From Alnus glutinosa (lineage: Eukaryota; Streptophyta; Magnoliopsida; Fagales; Betulaceae), in contig NC_084889.1 of the NCBI RefSeq assembly GCF_958979055.1, forward strand, positions 34,911,951-34,975,950: a DNA stretch of 64,000 nucleotides, in the 5' to 3' direction. A model generated the notes under the pieces. It saw nothing but the letters and a program-made list of their open reading frames with translations. It did no database searches and was not told where the DNA came from. The position numbers and the translations under genes are program-made. Below, in pieces: positions 1 through 11,849 of this stretch (positions are counted from its first letter, which is position 1; the number at the start of each line of letters is the position of its first letter).

Positions 1-73
1 ACAAGAAAAAGTATCAAAACCTCTAAGAATTAAATAATTAAATTTATCATTTCCTATTAATTTACAAAGAATT

Positions 74-920
74 TAGCTTTCGGACACCGTCAAGTTTGAT
101 TATAGAATATAGGGAAGCATGTCTAAATTCGCACGTTTCCACTTTCAATTAAAACTAAACCCAAGCCAATCCGTTTACTATATGATCATCTATGTGGTGT
201 GGTCTGGCCTTCTTGAAATCAGTCGCCACTACCGGCTCATCCACTAGACAAGTTAGGCGGTTGACTAAGGCCCCCAAGTAGAATAAGGCCGCAAAAACAA
301 GTTTGTTTGAAAAAGAAAAAGAAAACGAAAAAAAGGAAAGAAAAAAAAAGAGGCTAATCATAATTTGAAATGGATTTTTTCCAGTGGAATAAAGCCATAA
401 AGTCAAGTTTGTTTGAAAAAAAAAAAAAAAAAAAAAAAAGGGGCCTAATCATAAGCTGAAATGGTTTTTTCTCAGTGGAATAAGACCCCAAAAGATAGGT
501 TTGTTTGAAAAAAACATAGCTTTCGGACACTGTCCAGTCTCATTACAGAATATAGGGAAGCATGTCTGAATTCGCACGTATCCACTTTCAATTAAAACTA
601 AACCCAAGCCAATCCGTTTACTATATGATCATCTATGTGGTGTGGTCTGGCCTTCTTGGAATCAGTCGCCACTATCGGCTCATCCATTAGGCAAGTTAGA
701 CGGTTGCCTAAGGCTCCCAAGTGGAATAAAGCCGCAAAAACAGGTTTGTTTGAAAAAAAAAAAAAAAAAAGCTTAATCATAATCTAAAACGGATTTTTTT
801 CAGTGGAATAAAGCCATAAAGACAAGTTTGTTTGAAAAAAATAAAAAGGCATAATCATAAGCTAAAATGGTTTTTTCTTAGTGGAATAAGGCCTTCAAAG
901 ATAAGTTTGTTTGAAAAAAA
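74..920. repeat. Tandem duplication of a ~440-bp unit
   Basis: Two adjacent direct copies, about 74-516 and 517-920. Both start with tagctttcggacac and share long near-identical blocks (around 160-300 and 602-750). Inside each copy a shorter block (cagtggaataaagcc followed by caagtttgtttgaaaaa) recurs two or three times and ends in an A-run. The apparent minus-strand reading frames here come from the A-runs read as Phe/Ser codons and are not genes. Probably a decayed transposable element duplicated in tandem; the family was not recognised. Confidence 0.7.
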
Positions 921-2729
921 TAAAAGAAGCATGATCTCTTCTTTAGATACTCTTTAACAAGTTAGTGATTTTCTTTAATGAACAAAGTGATAAACAGATC
1001 AGCAGCAATCTTTTGGATCCATACCAACGCATTCTCAGATCCTAGTCTTTTGCCTTACTAGAGAAAAGTATGAGATCATGGGCATATGCAATTTTAAAAT
1101 ATATCAAGTTTTTATGACCTCCACATGAATCATTGACATGCACGTATCATATTATGAAGCAAACAACCATGTGAATCCTCCCACTATCGTTTTACCTTTC
1201 ATAATCTCTATCTCACATGACTCAGATCATTGTCCTATTCTACTAAAGCTTTACAAAAAGTTGGAACACTTATTAAAATGAGATGTAAATTGTAAATTAG
1301 GTTTAAAATCAAAATATTTGTTATGATATCATGTCAAATTACTAATTATCTTGAAAATTATACAAATAGAAAATGTTAAATTTAATTATTTAAATAATTT
1401 TTTTTTTTTTTTTTTTTTTTTTGGTGACATTGACATGACTGAAACATAACATGAGGTGTCCTTATGTGGGGTTTTATCTTGTATGGAGGGACCTATTTAG
1501 GGGGGTGGCAGGGAGGGCCCTAACTAAATAAATTAATTAAGGGCTTATTTTATCTTTTTATCTCCAAAAGTTTGAAAAATTTAGAGCTTTTTTTAAAAAA
1601 AAAAATAAAAATAAAAAATCCAATCCAACCCCAATTTCCCCCTAATTGAGAGTAGAAGAAAGAATAAATCTAGAATTTGGGTGTATATATATATATATAT
1701 GCTTGGGTTAGAGTATCTAAACAATATCTGTCTTTGTTTAGTATTATCTATGCCCATTAAATTAGATCCTGGATTTCATCCCTCCATGATCTATAATTTC
1801 TCTTAAAACCTCAATCCCCATCTCTCAAAAGAGAGAGTAACAGAAGTAAAAAGTTTTTTTTTTTTAAGTGGCCATTCAACCCATGTCACATCAACTAGTA
1901 TGAATGAGTTTGAGTAAAAGTAAAGAGTATACTGCTCATCTTACAATTTGGTTAATTGTATTCATCTAAATCAAACCAGTTTCTTAAATTGACAAATGTC
2001 TTTATAGCTCGTCATTCACCTGCTTTGTTAATCTTATAAAAAATGCATTTAAAAATTTCTCCGGCTCCCGTTTCACAGGAAGATTTTTGTCGTTAAAGTT
2101 AAGAACATAATGGTGATCGAGGAGTATGTGACTTAGAATTCGAAATAGCTGGCAAGAGATCGAGTTGTATCCGTCACATAATTCATGCTAAAACAACCAA
2201 ACAAAAACGCCTAAAACATGTAAATACAATGAAGACAAGGAGGGAGTCGGGTCACGTGGCTCACCCTTGTTCGTAAATGGTCGGTTGGTGGTTGGTTAGC
2301 TGGTGAAATTGCATCGTAGCTTCTTTGTACACCTCTTTTCGATTAAATTCCTTTTTTCTTACTTTTAACCCAACCCCACGAAACGTACAATACTTCAGAG
2401 AAAGACGGATAGAGAGAAAATGATAAAGATTGCTGTAGAGGCATGGACCCCTTTTTGTCTGCCACCATCTTTCAATGATCTGTGCTACTGTAACAGTTTG
2501 TTTTCTCCTCCTACTTGTACATAAACCAACTGTTTTCAATCAAACTGTCTTTTTAAGTTTTCTTTTCTTGATCTTCATTATGTGGGTGTTTACAATTTCT
2601 TTCTAATTTGCTTCAGCCAGCTTGATCGAGGAAGGAAGGAGGCACACAAATATATCATAAACGATGACGAATTTAATCTTTTGAATTCCTTTTTCTTTTT
2701 CTCTTCTGAATTCTTTGGGTGTTAATACA
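921..2729. other. Intergenic, upstream of the first RING gene
   Basis: AT-rich DNA with a T-run at about 1400-1422 and a short (TA)n at 1687-1699. No coding region or RNA gene was recognised. The last 200 bases, just before the start at 2730, are pyrimidine-rich and probably hold the promoter and 5' leader of the RING-H2 gene. Confidence 0.5.
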
Positions 2730-3573
2730 ATGGCTGGAATGCTTCCTGGAGTGGAATGTGCTCGAAGGAGACGTTTCCATCAGAGTGGAGCTTCCTCGGA
2801 TTCACCAAACATGGCTGCACATGGTGGGACAAGGCGGTCGTCTTTCTGCTTGTACACAAGCAACCATGAATCACATCATACCTCTGCCTCTTCACAGGTA
2901 CATCATCTCTCTCTCTCTCTAATTTTCTCTCTCTTTTTGGTGAAAACTATATATATATATAACAAATATCATTCAATAAAAAAACAGCAAAGAAGTTTAT
3001 TTAACCAAGATGAGAAGCTAGAAGTGGTAGCCAGAGAAGCCAAGGAAAGATTAGATGGAAGGTTGAAAACACAAAGAAAACCAGAAGCTAAAAGGTATAC
3101 GTATTATGAGTTAAGCTCTTGATTCCAGAATGCTATACGACTGTCGTGAGCTCTTACTAATTTAAAGACTGATTTTTACTACCACGTCATCTATCAGTCA
3201 TTTAACAGTTTATGAATCCTTAACTCCCTTATTAAACTGTTTATTTTGTTTTCTCTTTCTCTGATAATCTGATATTAGGAAAAACAGCAAAGAGAACTTG
3301 AGGTGTGTGGAGGGCAGATCTGTGGTGCTAGGGGAGTTGCATACAGAGGTGTATGGGTCGAAGAAAGGTGGGTCAAGAAGGTTCAGCTGGAGCAAGTTGA
3401 GTTGGAAGGCATCGGAGCAAGATGAGTGCGCTGTTTGCCTGGAACAGTTCAAGGCCGGCGAGACCCTGGCGCACCTGCCTTGTGACCACCGCTTCCATGT
3501 GAAATGTTTGGTGCCATGGCTAGAGAACAATTCCCACTGCCCTTGTTGCAGAATGGGGATAATCTCCCAGTAA
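2730..3573 (+). CDS. RING-H2 finger E3 ubiquitin ligase, 189 aa
   Basis: Three coding exons: 2730-2897, 2988-3094, 3279-3573. They join in frame (56 codons; 35 codons + 2 nt; 1 nt + 98 codons with TAA). The N-terminus begins MAGMLPGVECARRRR and is Ser/His-rich; the middle (EKLEVVAREAKERLDGRL) is charged and probably helical. A canonical RING-H2 lies at about residues 142-182: CAVC, 14 residues, CDH, RFH, VKC, 10 residues, then CPCC, so all eight zinc ligands are present. The protein ends seven residues after the last Cys. By family it should bind an E2 and ubiquitinate unknown substrates. There is no signal peptide or membrane segment. The ATG at 2730 is the first AUG of the conserved-looking N-terminus. 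The exon 2 acceptor (aacag) is the least certain junction. Confidence 0.85.
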
Positions 3574-3614
3574 TTTCCTTTTCTTTGCAAACATCTTGCA
3601 TTTGGAGTGTGAAC

Positions 3615-3654
<40 letters not shown>

Positions 3655-4189
3655 TATTTTGTGATGTTTGTCTAAAACCTGCCTAGCGTTTGTTGAAAGT
3701 TCAGTACTGGGAAAAGATCCAAGCTAGCAAAAATGTAAGACAAAGAAGTTGTGATATCTATGTCCATATCGGAAAGATGAAAATATATAGTCTATATAGA
3801 GTGGATAGATTATAAAGGTATCCGTAGTGCTGATTCTCACATTGGTTCTTTACTATGTGAGATTGGTCTTTATAAGTGATTCTAGAGAGTTTAAACTTGA
3901 CTAGTCATTTTGAAGTGATTATCACTTTTTATGGGTCATTACAAATAGTATAAGAGCGATCTAGTAACGCCATCATGTGATACTGGTCAGAACACTACAT
4001 AATGTGACTTTAATGATCGAGAATGTTAAGCTAGCTAGCACTTTTCTTGGGTCGTTGCAGAAATGCCTCATCTAGTCAATGAGAAATTTGGAATTGTAAC
4101 TTACTATTATGGGCATAATTTGCGTTACAATCTAGGAAATGTTTGCATGAGGCTATCACTTTTCTTACTTTTCGTTGGGGGGTAACAAC

Positions 4190-4530
4190 TTGTGTTTGCA
4201 TGTCATGTTCGAATCATATCGAGACATGAGTATAAGACTATATAGATCAATTTTAACCTGACCAATTTAATAAAACAGGTCAGACTCTCAACCTTAACCT
4301 ATTAATTTCATATTGGATTCATATCAGATACACGGATCATATAAAAAATTGTCAGCTTTTAATTAAATGTCCAATTTCTAGTTCAAGTCGATGCATAGGT
4401 ATAAAACTACATAGGTCAATTCTATCTAACCTTATTTATTAATTAAATAAATCAAACTTCTCAACCTAAACACGTTAATTTCGTATCAATTTCGCGAGTG
4501 AAATAAAAAATTACCCTTAACACTTCTTTC
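4190..4530. repeat. Dispersed repeat, two adjacent degenerate copies
   Basis: A block reading roughly: (ttg)tgtttgca, tgttcgaatc, tatgagtataaaact, aggtcaa, cctatttaattaaa, cttttcaacc, taacacgttaatttcgtat, then gtcaaaaattgt. It is present at about 4190-4360 and again, shortened, at 4385-4530. The same order of words occurs at 5210-5395 and 46255-46425. The words resemble a widespread plant repeat containing GGGTTAGG-like cores, but the family could not be named. Confidence 0.55.
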
Positions 4531-5209
4531 CACTCCTCTACCAGCTTGAGGTGGAACTTATAAATTTGAGTAATTGGTCTTTTTCCAATGTGGGACTAGA
4601 CTTTTCTTGTCTTTCACGGCTCTACTAATAGATAGTACTGCATGTAGGGAGTGATGTCAGAGATAACAGATAGTGTTCTTTCCATCCTCAAAATGGTCGA
4701 TGAATTGGACAAGAAGATATACCAGACGTTGTACAAGAGTTACACTGATTCTTTGTAGAAGCAAGTGGTTCTGATCGATTGCCTCAAATATCACTTTCGG
4801 TCTATTCATTCGTTTGTCCCACATTGAAAACTCAAGTTCAAATAATGCATCACTATTGCCTATCAGTGGGCCATTGAGGACACATATATAGGAAGAAATT
4901 ATGGAAGGGTCCTGAATATCATGAACTGGAAAGTAGCAATTATTACAGCACTACCTTCTGAATCAATTTGGGGGGGATAATCAACCAACCAGATTAATTA
5001 AGGTTGTTGCAGCCTAGCTAGCTAAGACGTCATACCAATTATCGTATTACAGATTTGAATTATTGCTAGTGATATGAAAGTTAATTTGTCTATTATGCAG
5101 TATATTTTTTTGCCACCTTCTGATAGTGGAATATCATTATCTGCCACTAATACGAACAGATCAAATCAATTATCTTGGTCTTTTTGATCTTTATTATATT
5201 TTGGATTGG

Positions 5210-5395
5210 GGCAGCCGTCCGTATTCGTGTGTTGGAGTTCAAATCGTGTTGAAGTATGAGTATAAAACTATAAAGGTCGTCTCTAACTTGACTTATTTAA
5301 TTAAGCGAATTAGACTTTTCAATCCTAACCCGTAAATTTTATGTTAGATTTGTATTAAGTTCACGGATTGTGTCAAAAACTGTTAACTCGACCTA
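5210..5395. repeat. Dispersed repeat, third copy
   Basis: Same block as at 4190-4360: gtgttggagttcaaatcgtg, then tatgagtataaaactataaaggtc, a Pro-box-free AT stretch, tcaatcctaacccgtaaatttta, and an end in gtcaaaaactgttaac. Divergence from the other copies is high, so the insertion is old. Confidence 0.55.
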
Positions 5396-5627
5396 ACTTT
5401 GGATTGAGATCAGTAGTGGAATTGGAAATTGTTGATATCATATCTCTCTCTGTCTATGAATGGATCAGAAAGAGGAGGAAAAAAAAATGTAATATTTGTT
5501 TATTCTCTGCTCATCCACCCCCTCAGACAAAATGGAGTAGATTTTACTTGAAATTTATTTGGGTCAAACTTTCTTCATGTTGGAGAGATTTATTTGTTAT
5601 GGAGTTTTTTTTTAAAGAGACCATAAT

Positions 5628-6261
5628 ATAGGTTAAATACCTTTGACCCTACGTAGTTTAACGACTTTATTTTTCGCTCTTTATGTTTCATTTTGTATGA
5701 GAGAAGGTACTTCGTTTATGGATAAAAATGAAAAATGTTACCTTCGTCCAACTTTCGTCCAAAAATTGAAAGAAGTCCACGGCAGCATCCTTAAGAAATT
5801 AACACGTGTCCTATGCCCTATTAAAAAAAAAAACAAAAAAAATTAAAAACATTAAAAAAAAAACTTTTCGGGAAAAAAAAATAGAGGGGTGTTTTGAGCC
5901 ACTCCTTTAGGCAAAAAAAGGGGTGGCCGAACTACTCCCAAGGCCCCAAGGGCCAAACCGGCCATGGAGGTGGCTCTAACCACCCCTCTCTTTTTTTATA
6001 AAAAAATAATTATAATTTTATATTTTTTAAAGTTTTTATTATTTTTAGTTTTTAAATTTTTAATTAGGCATAGGGACACGTGTAAGTTTTTTAAGACTAG
6101 TTACGTGGACTTCTGTCAAGTTTTTGGAGATAAAATGGATGAAAGTACCATTTCCGTCTTTAGCCATAAACGAGATATCATATCTTATACGAAATGAAGT
6201 ACATGAGGCGAAAAAATAAAATCCTTAAACCAAATGAGGCAAAAATGTATTTTACCCTATA
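5628..6261. mobile_element. Fold-back MITE-like element with ~185-bp inverted arms
   Basis: The left arm (about 5628-5815) and right arm (about 6060-6261) are inverted copies: gtttatggataaaa / tttagccataaac, gaagtccacg / cgtggacttc, cacgtgtcctatgccctatt / aattaggcatagggacacgtg. The ends read TATAGG...AAA and TTTACCCTATA. The centre is GC-rich and self-complementary, with ggggtggccgaac and ggtggctctaaccacccc. There is no transposase, so it is non-autonomous. An exact target-site duplication is unclear because the flanks are (TA)-rich. Confidence 0.75.
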
Positions 6262-6329
6262 ATATATTTGAACATCACTTAACCTAAAAGTTTAAAGTAA
6301 TAGATTTAAGTTCAATTGTGTCATATGAA

Positions 6330-6869
6330 CTACTAATTCTGGTGGAAAGCACCACCAGTTGATGTCTACAAAATTAACTGGGATACGACAATGGATAAGA
6401 TTTCTGAGTGGGATTGGGAGCCATAGCAAGGGATCACAAGGAATATGTGATAGCTACGAAAAGAATGACAAAGTTAGGGAATTTTGAACTCGTTGTTACT
6501 GAAGCGTTAGGAGCCCTACATACTGTAGAGATCTAGGTTTGTGACAAATTTTGCTGGAGGGTGATGTGTTCTAAATAGTTAATGCCATTAAGTCAAGTGG
6601 ACGATGTTGGAATAGATATGCACATCTAGTGGAGGAAACTAGAGACGTGCTTAGGATGATGCTGGTTTGACAAACAGTTCATGTCAAAAATGAGGAAAAT
6701 TCTGCTGCTCATAGTTTAGCTAAAGTAGCAGTTAAACAGGTCATAGATCAAGTTTAGATAAAAACTTTTCTTCTTATATTTGTGATGTTATTTTATTAGA
6801 GCAAACTACTTTATTTCTAAGAAATGAATAATACAAGTATTTTCTTTCCAAAAATAAAAAATAAAAAAT
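6330..6869 (+). pseudogene. Decayed LINE RNase H fragment
   Basis: Conceptual translation in one frame gives WWKAPPVDVYKINWDTTMDK, the usual entry of plant LINE RNase H (RVT_3) domains. Further on, in shifted frames, come LLEGD-like and HVKNEENSAAHSLAKVAVKQ motifs, matching the catalytic Asp region and the C-terminal AAHxLAK signature. Several stops and at least one frameshift interrupt it. The 3' end runs into an A-rich tail at about 6849-6869. It is related in type to the fresher LINE at 29536 but clearly much older. Confidence 0.7.
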
Positions 6870-7914
6870 CTTATGATATATTTTTGACTCATGTGACTCG
6901 CAACGATTCTTGTTTTACCTTGATCCATCTCGTTTGTTCTTAGTAATGATGTATGAAACTGAAATTTGAAAAGACCTTTGATTAATTGCCCCATGTTTCT
7001 CTTTAGGAAGATATTAGAAATGCCACTTATTCAATCGGGTATAATTGAAGTAATTTGAGATAAGGTCCATCGAACTAATTAAATTGATATTGACATGTTG
7101 GGTATGAAAAGGTAGAGAATGTGAACTCTGGTTTACTGGGTTCAATCATAAATAATTGGGTGTGATTTTACATTGAAAGGTGTTAGAATATTAATTAAGT
7201 AATAAAATTTATTTTTTTATCAATTTAAATTTTTGGGATAAGTGGTAATTTGTGTCCGTAATTACGTCTTATTTTAATTTAATATTTTATGTGTTGAGTT
7301 TTGCTTAAGGAGGAGTTTGATCCCACAAATGAAAGTGAGTGTTATAATATTAATTAAATAATTAAAAGCCTGTTTAAATTACAGTGGGAAGTAAAGCTTT
7401 TGTCTATGGAAAAAGCTAAAAATAGCTTAAAAAAAAAAAAAAAAAAAAATTCATTCTCAAGCTTCTTCCAAAATGCAGCTTTGGACCTTTTTTTTTTTTT
7501 TTTTTTTTAGTAATAAAGTCAAAGTTATAGTCTATTTGGGATTGTGTAAAGGAGTATAAAAAATATTTTTAGTACATAAAATGTTGTGCCACTAAAAAAT
7601 TGATCTGTTTTGGTAAAAAAAAAAAATTTAGAAACAATTAAACTTTTTTGTTATAAAAAAGCAAAAAATTATGTTTGGAGAAAGCTTAAAAATGAAGATT
7701 TTTTTAAAAAGCTCTTTTAAGTTTTTTTCTATAAATAAAAGTTTTATTTCTCAACAAAATTTCAACCAAACTCTAAATCTATTATTTTCTGTCTGTTTAA
7801 ACTTTTGAGACAAATGAGACATAACAAAAGAAAGATATTAACAAATATGTAGTTTTTATTATCCTCCCCCGTAGGATGGCACAAAGGGTGTGTAAAATAG
7901 TTTTTAATTATGAA

Positions 7915-8072
7915 AAAAGACTCCTACACAACAGTTGCACAATTATTGTGCAGATTTCTAGAGATATGTGATGAAACTCATGTGGTGAACCCACCACATA
8001 GATCCCACCCCATATCTCTACAAAGGTGCATAACACAACTGTTATGCACCAATCAAATCTCTTTATCTATAG
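7915..8072. mobile_element. Short hairpin MITE, copy 1
   Basis: A compact inverted-repeat element with gttgcacaattattgtgca near one end and ggtgcataacacaactgttatgcacc near the other, around a shared core (gagatatgtgatgaaactcatgtggtg, cccaccacat, gatcccacccc, atctctacaaaggtgca). A sister copy with the same order lies at 29004-29135. No coding capacity. Confidence 0.65.
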
Positions 8073-8361
8073 GGCATCTCTATCACTGATTCACTATCAT
8101 CTATCATTGTCACCATCTCTAGCACCATAACTCAAGTTTGACATCCTTTAGTTTTTTAGGACATCATTATCATGGAGTTATTAAAATCTTAATTATATAT
8201 TTTTAAATTAAATAATTCAGATTTTACCCCAAAACTTCATCTTGAAGTTACACTAGAAAATATTGGATCATAATGACTTAATCCCTATATATGACCTAGA
8301 TAGAGTTTTCACTTTAGAAAAATAGCAATGCTATTCTTTACACTCATTTATCACATTTATT

Positions 8362-8562
8362 TGGATTAGAATCCTCTCAAATTATCTGTCCGAATTTGAA
8401 AGAATTCGAATAAGTAATTGCAAGAAACCATTAATGAGATCCACCTGACCAAATAAAAAATTGGTTGTCCAACCACTTATCCGGTCAGATAGATCCCATA
8501 AGTGGTCTTTCACAATTACCTGCCTGAATTCTCTCAAATTTAATAAGATCTTGATCCCATTT
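8362..8562. mobile_element. Inverted-repeat MITE
   Basis: The left half (ggattagaatcctctcaaa, ctgtccgaatttgaaagaattc, gtaattgc, gagatccacctgacc) and the right half (ggtcagatagatccca, cacaattacctgcctgaattctctcaaattt, gatcttgatccc) are imperfect reverse complements covering nearly the whole element. It lies about 0.6 kb upstream of the ATG of the 9148 gene and is followed by a 50-base A-run (8605-8654). Confidence 0.65.
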
Positions 8563-8601
8563 ATTTATACCGGGTGACGTGATGACTTTCTATATCAACC
8601 A

Positions 8602-8604
<3 letters not shown>

Positions 8605-8654
<50 letters not shown>
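8605..8654. repeat. A50 homopolymer
   Basis: About fifty consecutive A residues after atcaaccactt. The length is likely to vary between individuals and is a sequencing-error hotspot. Confidence 0.9.
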
Positions 8655-8656
<2 letters not shown>

Positions 8657-9147
8657 CTTAAAATAGCTGCGCCGGTCGCTGTAAAATAGGTTTAATTAAT
8701 GAGTGTGAAAGGAAGCAAAAATTGTACTTTCCAATAATAATAAAAAAAAAAGACCCAACTAGATTGGGCCAAGACCATCTTGAGGCTCACACCTATAGAA
8801 ACCAGTGGACACCTCGGCCCAAATATTGCCTGAGGAAAACTGAACAAAACGACACCGTCTTCCCTAATGCAATTATTGGTGGCCACCTGGTTTTAGCTTT
8901 TGACTCCCCTCCCCGCAACGGCTAGTTTCTAGTGACCGTTCAGAGCAACCCCAATTCAAAATCTGAAAGAAACCCCTACACACCACCGTAAACACACTGA
9001 AAATCCTGTATCTCCTTCAATTACAAATACTCACAAAACCAGAAAATTCACAGAAAACAAATCCAAAAGAGAAAAGAAATTTCCAAGGAATTCAAATCCC
9101 AAGCTCAAAAATCTCCAATCTTTGTTTCACCAAAACCCCAGCAAAAA

Positions 9148-11849
9148 ATGGTTTACTCCTACACACCAACATACTACTCCACACTTCATGACTCAATCAC
9201 CTCTATATGCAAGACCATCTTGCCATTCGGCCTCAAGAAGAGGATGCAGCGCTTGCCGTCTTCCGAGCACAAGCTCTCGAAGCTGCAGTCGGATAATCTG
9301 AAATGGCAGCAGGATTCTTTCCACCAGATGCTGAACCTGATGGGTCTACACAAAGAAGGGATTTTGGCTGAGTCTGAGGTTTCGGCTTTCCGGACGCATT
9401 TGCTTGAGACCCTTATCGCTTCTCCGGTGGAGCATGAGCAGCCGAGTATGTTAAAAGATAAGTTGCTATTCTTGCAGGTAAATTTGTTTACTATCTCTTC
9501 TGGTTGTTGAGAGAAAAATATGAAATGAAAAATTCTGACTCAAATTTCATTGCTTAGAACCTGAATTAGCATAAGCCTTGAAATTTTGTTTCCTGGCGTA
9601 TGTTGAATATGTAAGATTCTTTCTCTTTGTTGTTATCTTCTTCCAGGAGCTCCTTTACGCGAAGTGTATTTCCTCAGAGGACTATCATGCTTCAAAGAGG
9701 CCATTGTTGCAGAGACTGGCGGTTCAAGGAGCAGAGATTGAGGCTAAAGATGTAATTGTTGCTGGGCCAAGAGACCCAAAAGAGAACGCAGAAGAAGAAT
9801 GGTCTGTGATTGACTTGAAGGATGAGAAATGCTTGCTAAATAAAGAGAACTCGAATTCGAAGAAAAAATCGAAGCACGGCTCAGCAGTGAAGCAGATCAA
9901 AGGAGCAGCCTCTGTTTTCGGCTTTCACAGACCCGGAAAGAACAAAGAAGAGAAGAGCATATTTGATACCGAGTCAAAATTCTCTTCCACTGCCTCTGCT
10001 AAGAATGAAATGGGGTATTCCGGAGAAAACCCGTTTTGGGATAGCCATTTGAAGCATAAAGAAAGCGAAAAAAGTTCAATTCTAATGCCAGAAAGCTTGC
10101 CACTGGAGTCCACGAAGAGGAAACCTTTTAGGACTCTGTTTCAGAGAGAGCAGAGAGAAGGACATGGGGGTGGCGGTGATGGTGATCAAAATGGTCCTGG
10201 TTCTGCTGAGAGAGGTTCAAAATCTGCAAAGAAGCAATGGGGTTTTGATGGGTTCAAGAAATGGAAGAGAAGTGACTCAGATGATGAGACAGCTCCTCTC
10301 CATCTCAATGAAAGATCAGACAGTGAGGCTTATTTGGAATCTGGCCGGCTTGTCGCGAGCCCTATTGGAGAGGGGCCGGACACCAAGCTGATCAAAAGGA
10401 AGTTGCATTCGGCTGGTTCTCCGTCTGATTTCTTCATAGACAAGGTTCGGATTTCCTGACTCGAGATTATTGATTTTAGTGTTATGTAAGTTTGTGCTGT
10501 GAAATTTATATTTGGGTCGTTTTTGTATGTGAAGGTTTTAGGAGACAAGATAAAGAAGGAGCTGTCAAGAATCCAGACAGAGCTCTGCACCACAAACCCC
10601 AGTCTTCAATTCTCGTAATCTTTCTTCTTCTTCTATTTTGTCACCCAAATCTGAGTTCTCTGTGTGTGTGTGTGTGTGTGTGACGATGAGTTTTGTCTCA
10701 CAAATGTGCCCACTTTCTGTTCTCATGTGACTTTATCATAGGAATGATCAAATTGAAGCAATTTCGACAAAGCTTCCAGTCGACAAGGCTGAATTGAAAA
10801 AGTTCTTCCCCAAGTGAGGCAACTTCTCTTTTTCCATACTGATCCTCTCTGTATTGCTGTGAAGAGTGTTTCTGTTCATAATAATTTAATAATTACAGCT
10901 CTCTAAAGATGTTAAATAAATTAAGTTTAAAACAAACCTAAGTTAAATTAGACTATGAGACCAATGAGAACTAAAAAAAGTAGAGTGCAATACCCTCTTA
11001 TTTGGGATCATGATAGCACATGTGCCCACTATGTGCCCTCTCACAAATGTGCCCACTATGCATGAGGGTGGCTATTGAGTGGTCGAACTACTCCAAAGTA
11101 GTTTTACCCCCACAAAAAATAATAATAATAATAAATCGGCTATTGAGAGTGACCAAACCATCACTTATAGTGAAGGAGGTGGTTCGGTCACCCTCAAAGG
11201 CCAGGTTGGAGTGGCCAAAGAGAGTGGTTCAGCCACCTTAATAATTCCTGTGACTTGCACCTACTAATTGTTACGATTCGTGTTGTTTAAATGAACGGTC
11301 CAAACAAGTGGTATTGCTCCTAGTGGTATTGCACCGGATCCCAATCATTATCTTAAAAGTGCATATATTTTCGTACCCACCTACAAAATGGCAGCTGTAA
11401 AACTTAAGAAACTGTCTAGTTATCATACAACAGATCACAGGGCATCGAACTATTTGGGTTCTCACTTATTTCACTTTTGGATTGTTTTTCTATGTTGAAG
11501 GTCATGGTGTGATCGTTATGGTGACGTTGTATTGGATGTGGTGAAGAAAGAATTCAAAGACCATGTTGGAGAGATGGAGAATATGCGAAATGCTACCAGA
11601 GAGAGACATGGCAACTCCATGGGATGGACGACATTTGAAGATGATGAGAACTGCCACCCCAATCTCTTTGCTCACCATGATAATCCTTTCCCTGGTAGTA
11701 ATAGTAGCAAGGGCCTCCAAAATAATAATCCCTTCTTTCATGAAGACTCCACAGAAAGTAATGGAAATAAGCTGAGATCTGAATCAGCTATTTTCCATGG
11801 CCAGAACCCCTTCTGGACTCCAAGGCATGGCTCTTCTTTGCTGGGTTAG
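9148..11849 (+). CDS. Conserved plant protein of unknown function, 542 aa
   Basis: Five coding exons: 9148-9477, 9647-10444, 10535-10614, 10742-10813, 11501-11849, all joining in frame (110 + 266 + 167 codons including TAG). The N-terminus MVYSYTPTYYSTLHDSITS leads into ICKTILPFGLKKRMQRLP. Residues about 36-130 look helical, with regular Leu spacing. Residues 140-370 are Lys/Ser/Glu-rich and probably disordered, with KKKSKHG and KRKPFRTLF basic patches that could serve nuclear targeting. The pattern ENPFWDS recurs near the end as QNPFWTP, and NPFF/NPFP occur too. The C-terminal part holds IKKELSRIQTELCTTNPSLQ and KFFPKSWCDRYGDVVLDVVK. I recognise it as a family found across land plants but know of no function. 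There is no signal peptide or membrane segment. The ATG sits after a 5' leader free of in-frame upstream starts near it. Intron 4 carries a GGTGGCC-type repeat. Confidence 0.85.
11035..11245. repeat. GGTGGCC-type inverted repeat in intron 4
   Basis: Lies inside intron 4 (10814-11500) of the 542-aa gene. It contains gagggtggctattgagtggtcgaac at one end and gtggccaaagagagtggttcagccacc at the other, around an AAT-repeat. It resembles the GC-rich centre of the element at 5628-6261 and the hairpin at 26293-26333, so the three may belong to one MITE superfamily. Confidence 0.45.

Larger units (their letters stand above)
3574..9147. other. Repeat-rich intergenic region
   Basis: No intact gene is visible. 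It holds (TTA)n at about 3618-3654, just after the RING stop codon; dispersed repeats at 4190-4530 and 5210-5395; a fold-back element at 5628-6261; a LINE RNase H remnant at 6330-6869; a hairpin MITE at 7915-8072; a second inverted-repeat element at 8362-8562; and a 50-base A-run at 8605-8654. The stretch from about 8760 to 9147 is less AT-rich and probably carries the promoter and leader of the gene that starts at 9148. Confidence 0.6.

Noticed and set aside
155-780. Two similar minus-strand frames of 60-83 codons with Phe/Ser runs
   Set aside because: The hydrophobic-looking part is an A-run read on the other strand; the similarity comes from the tandem duplication, not from coding constraint.
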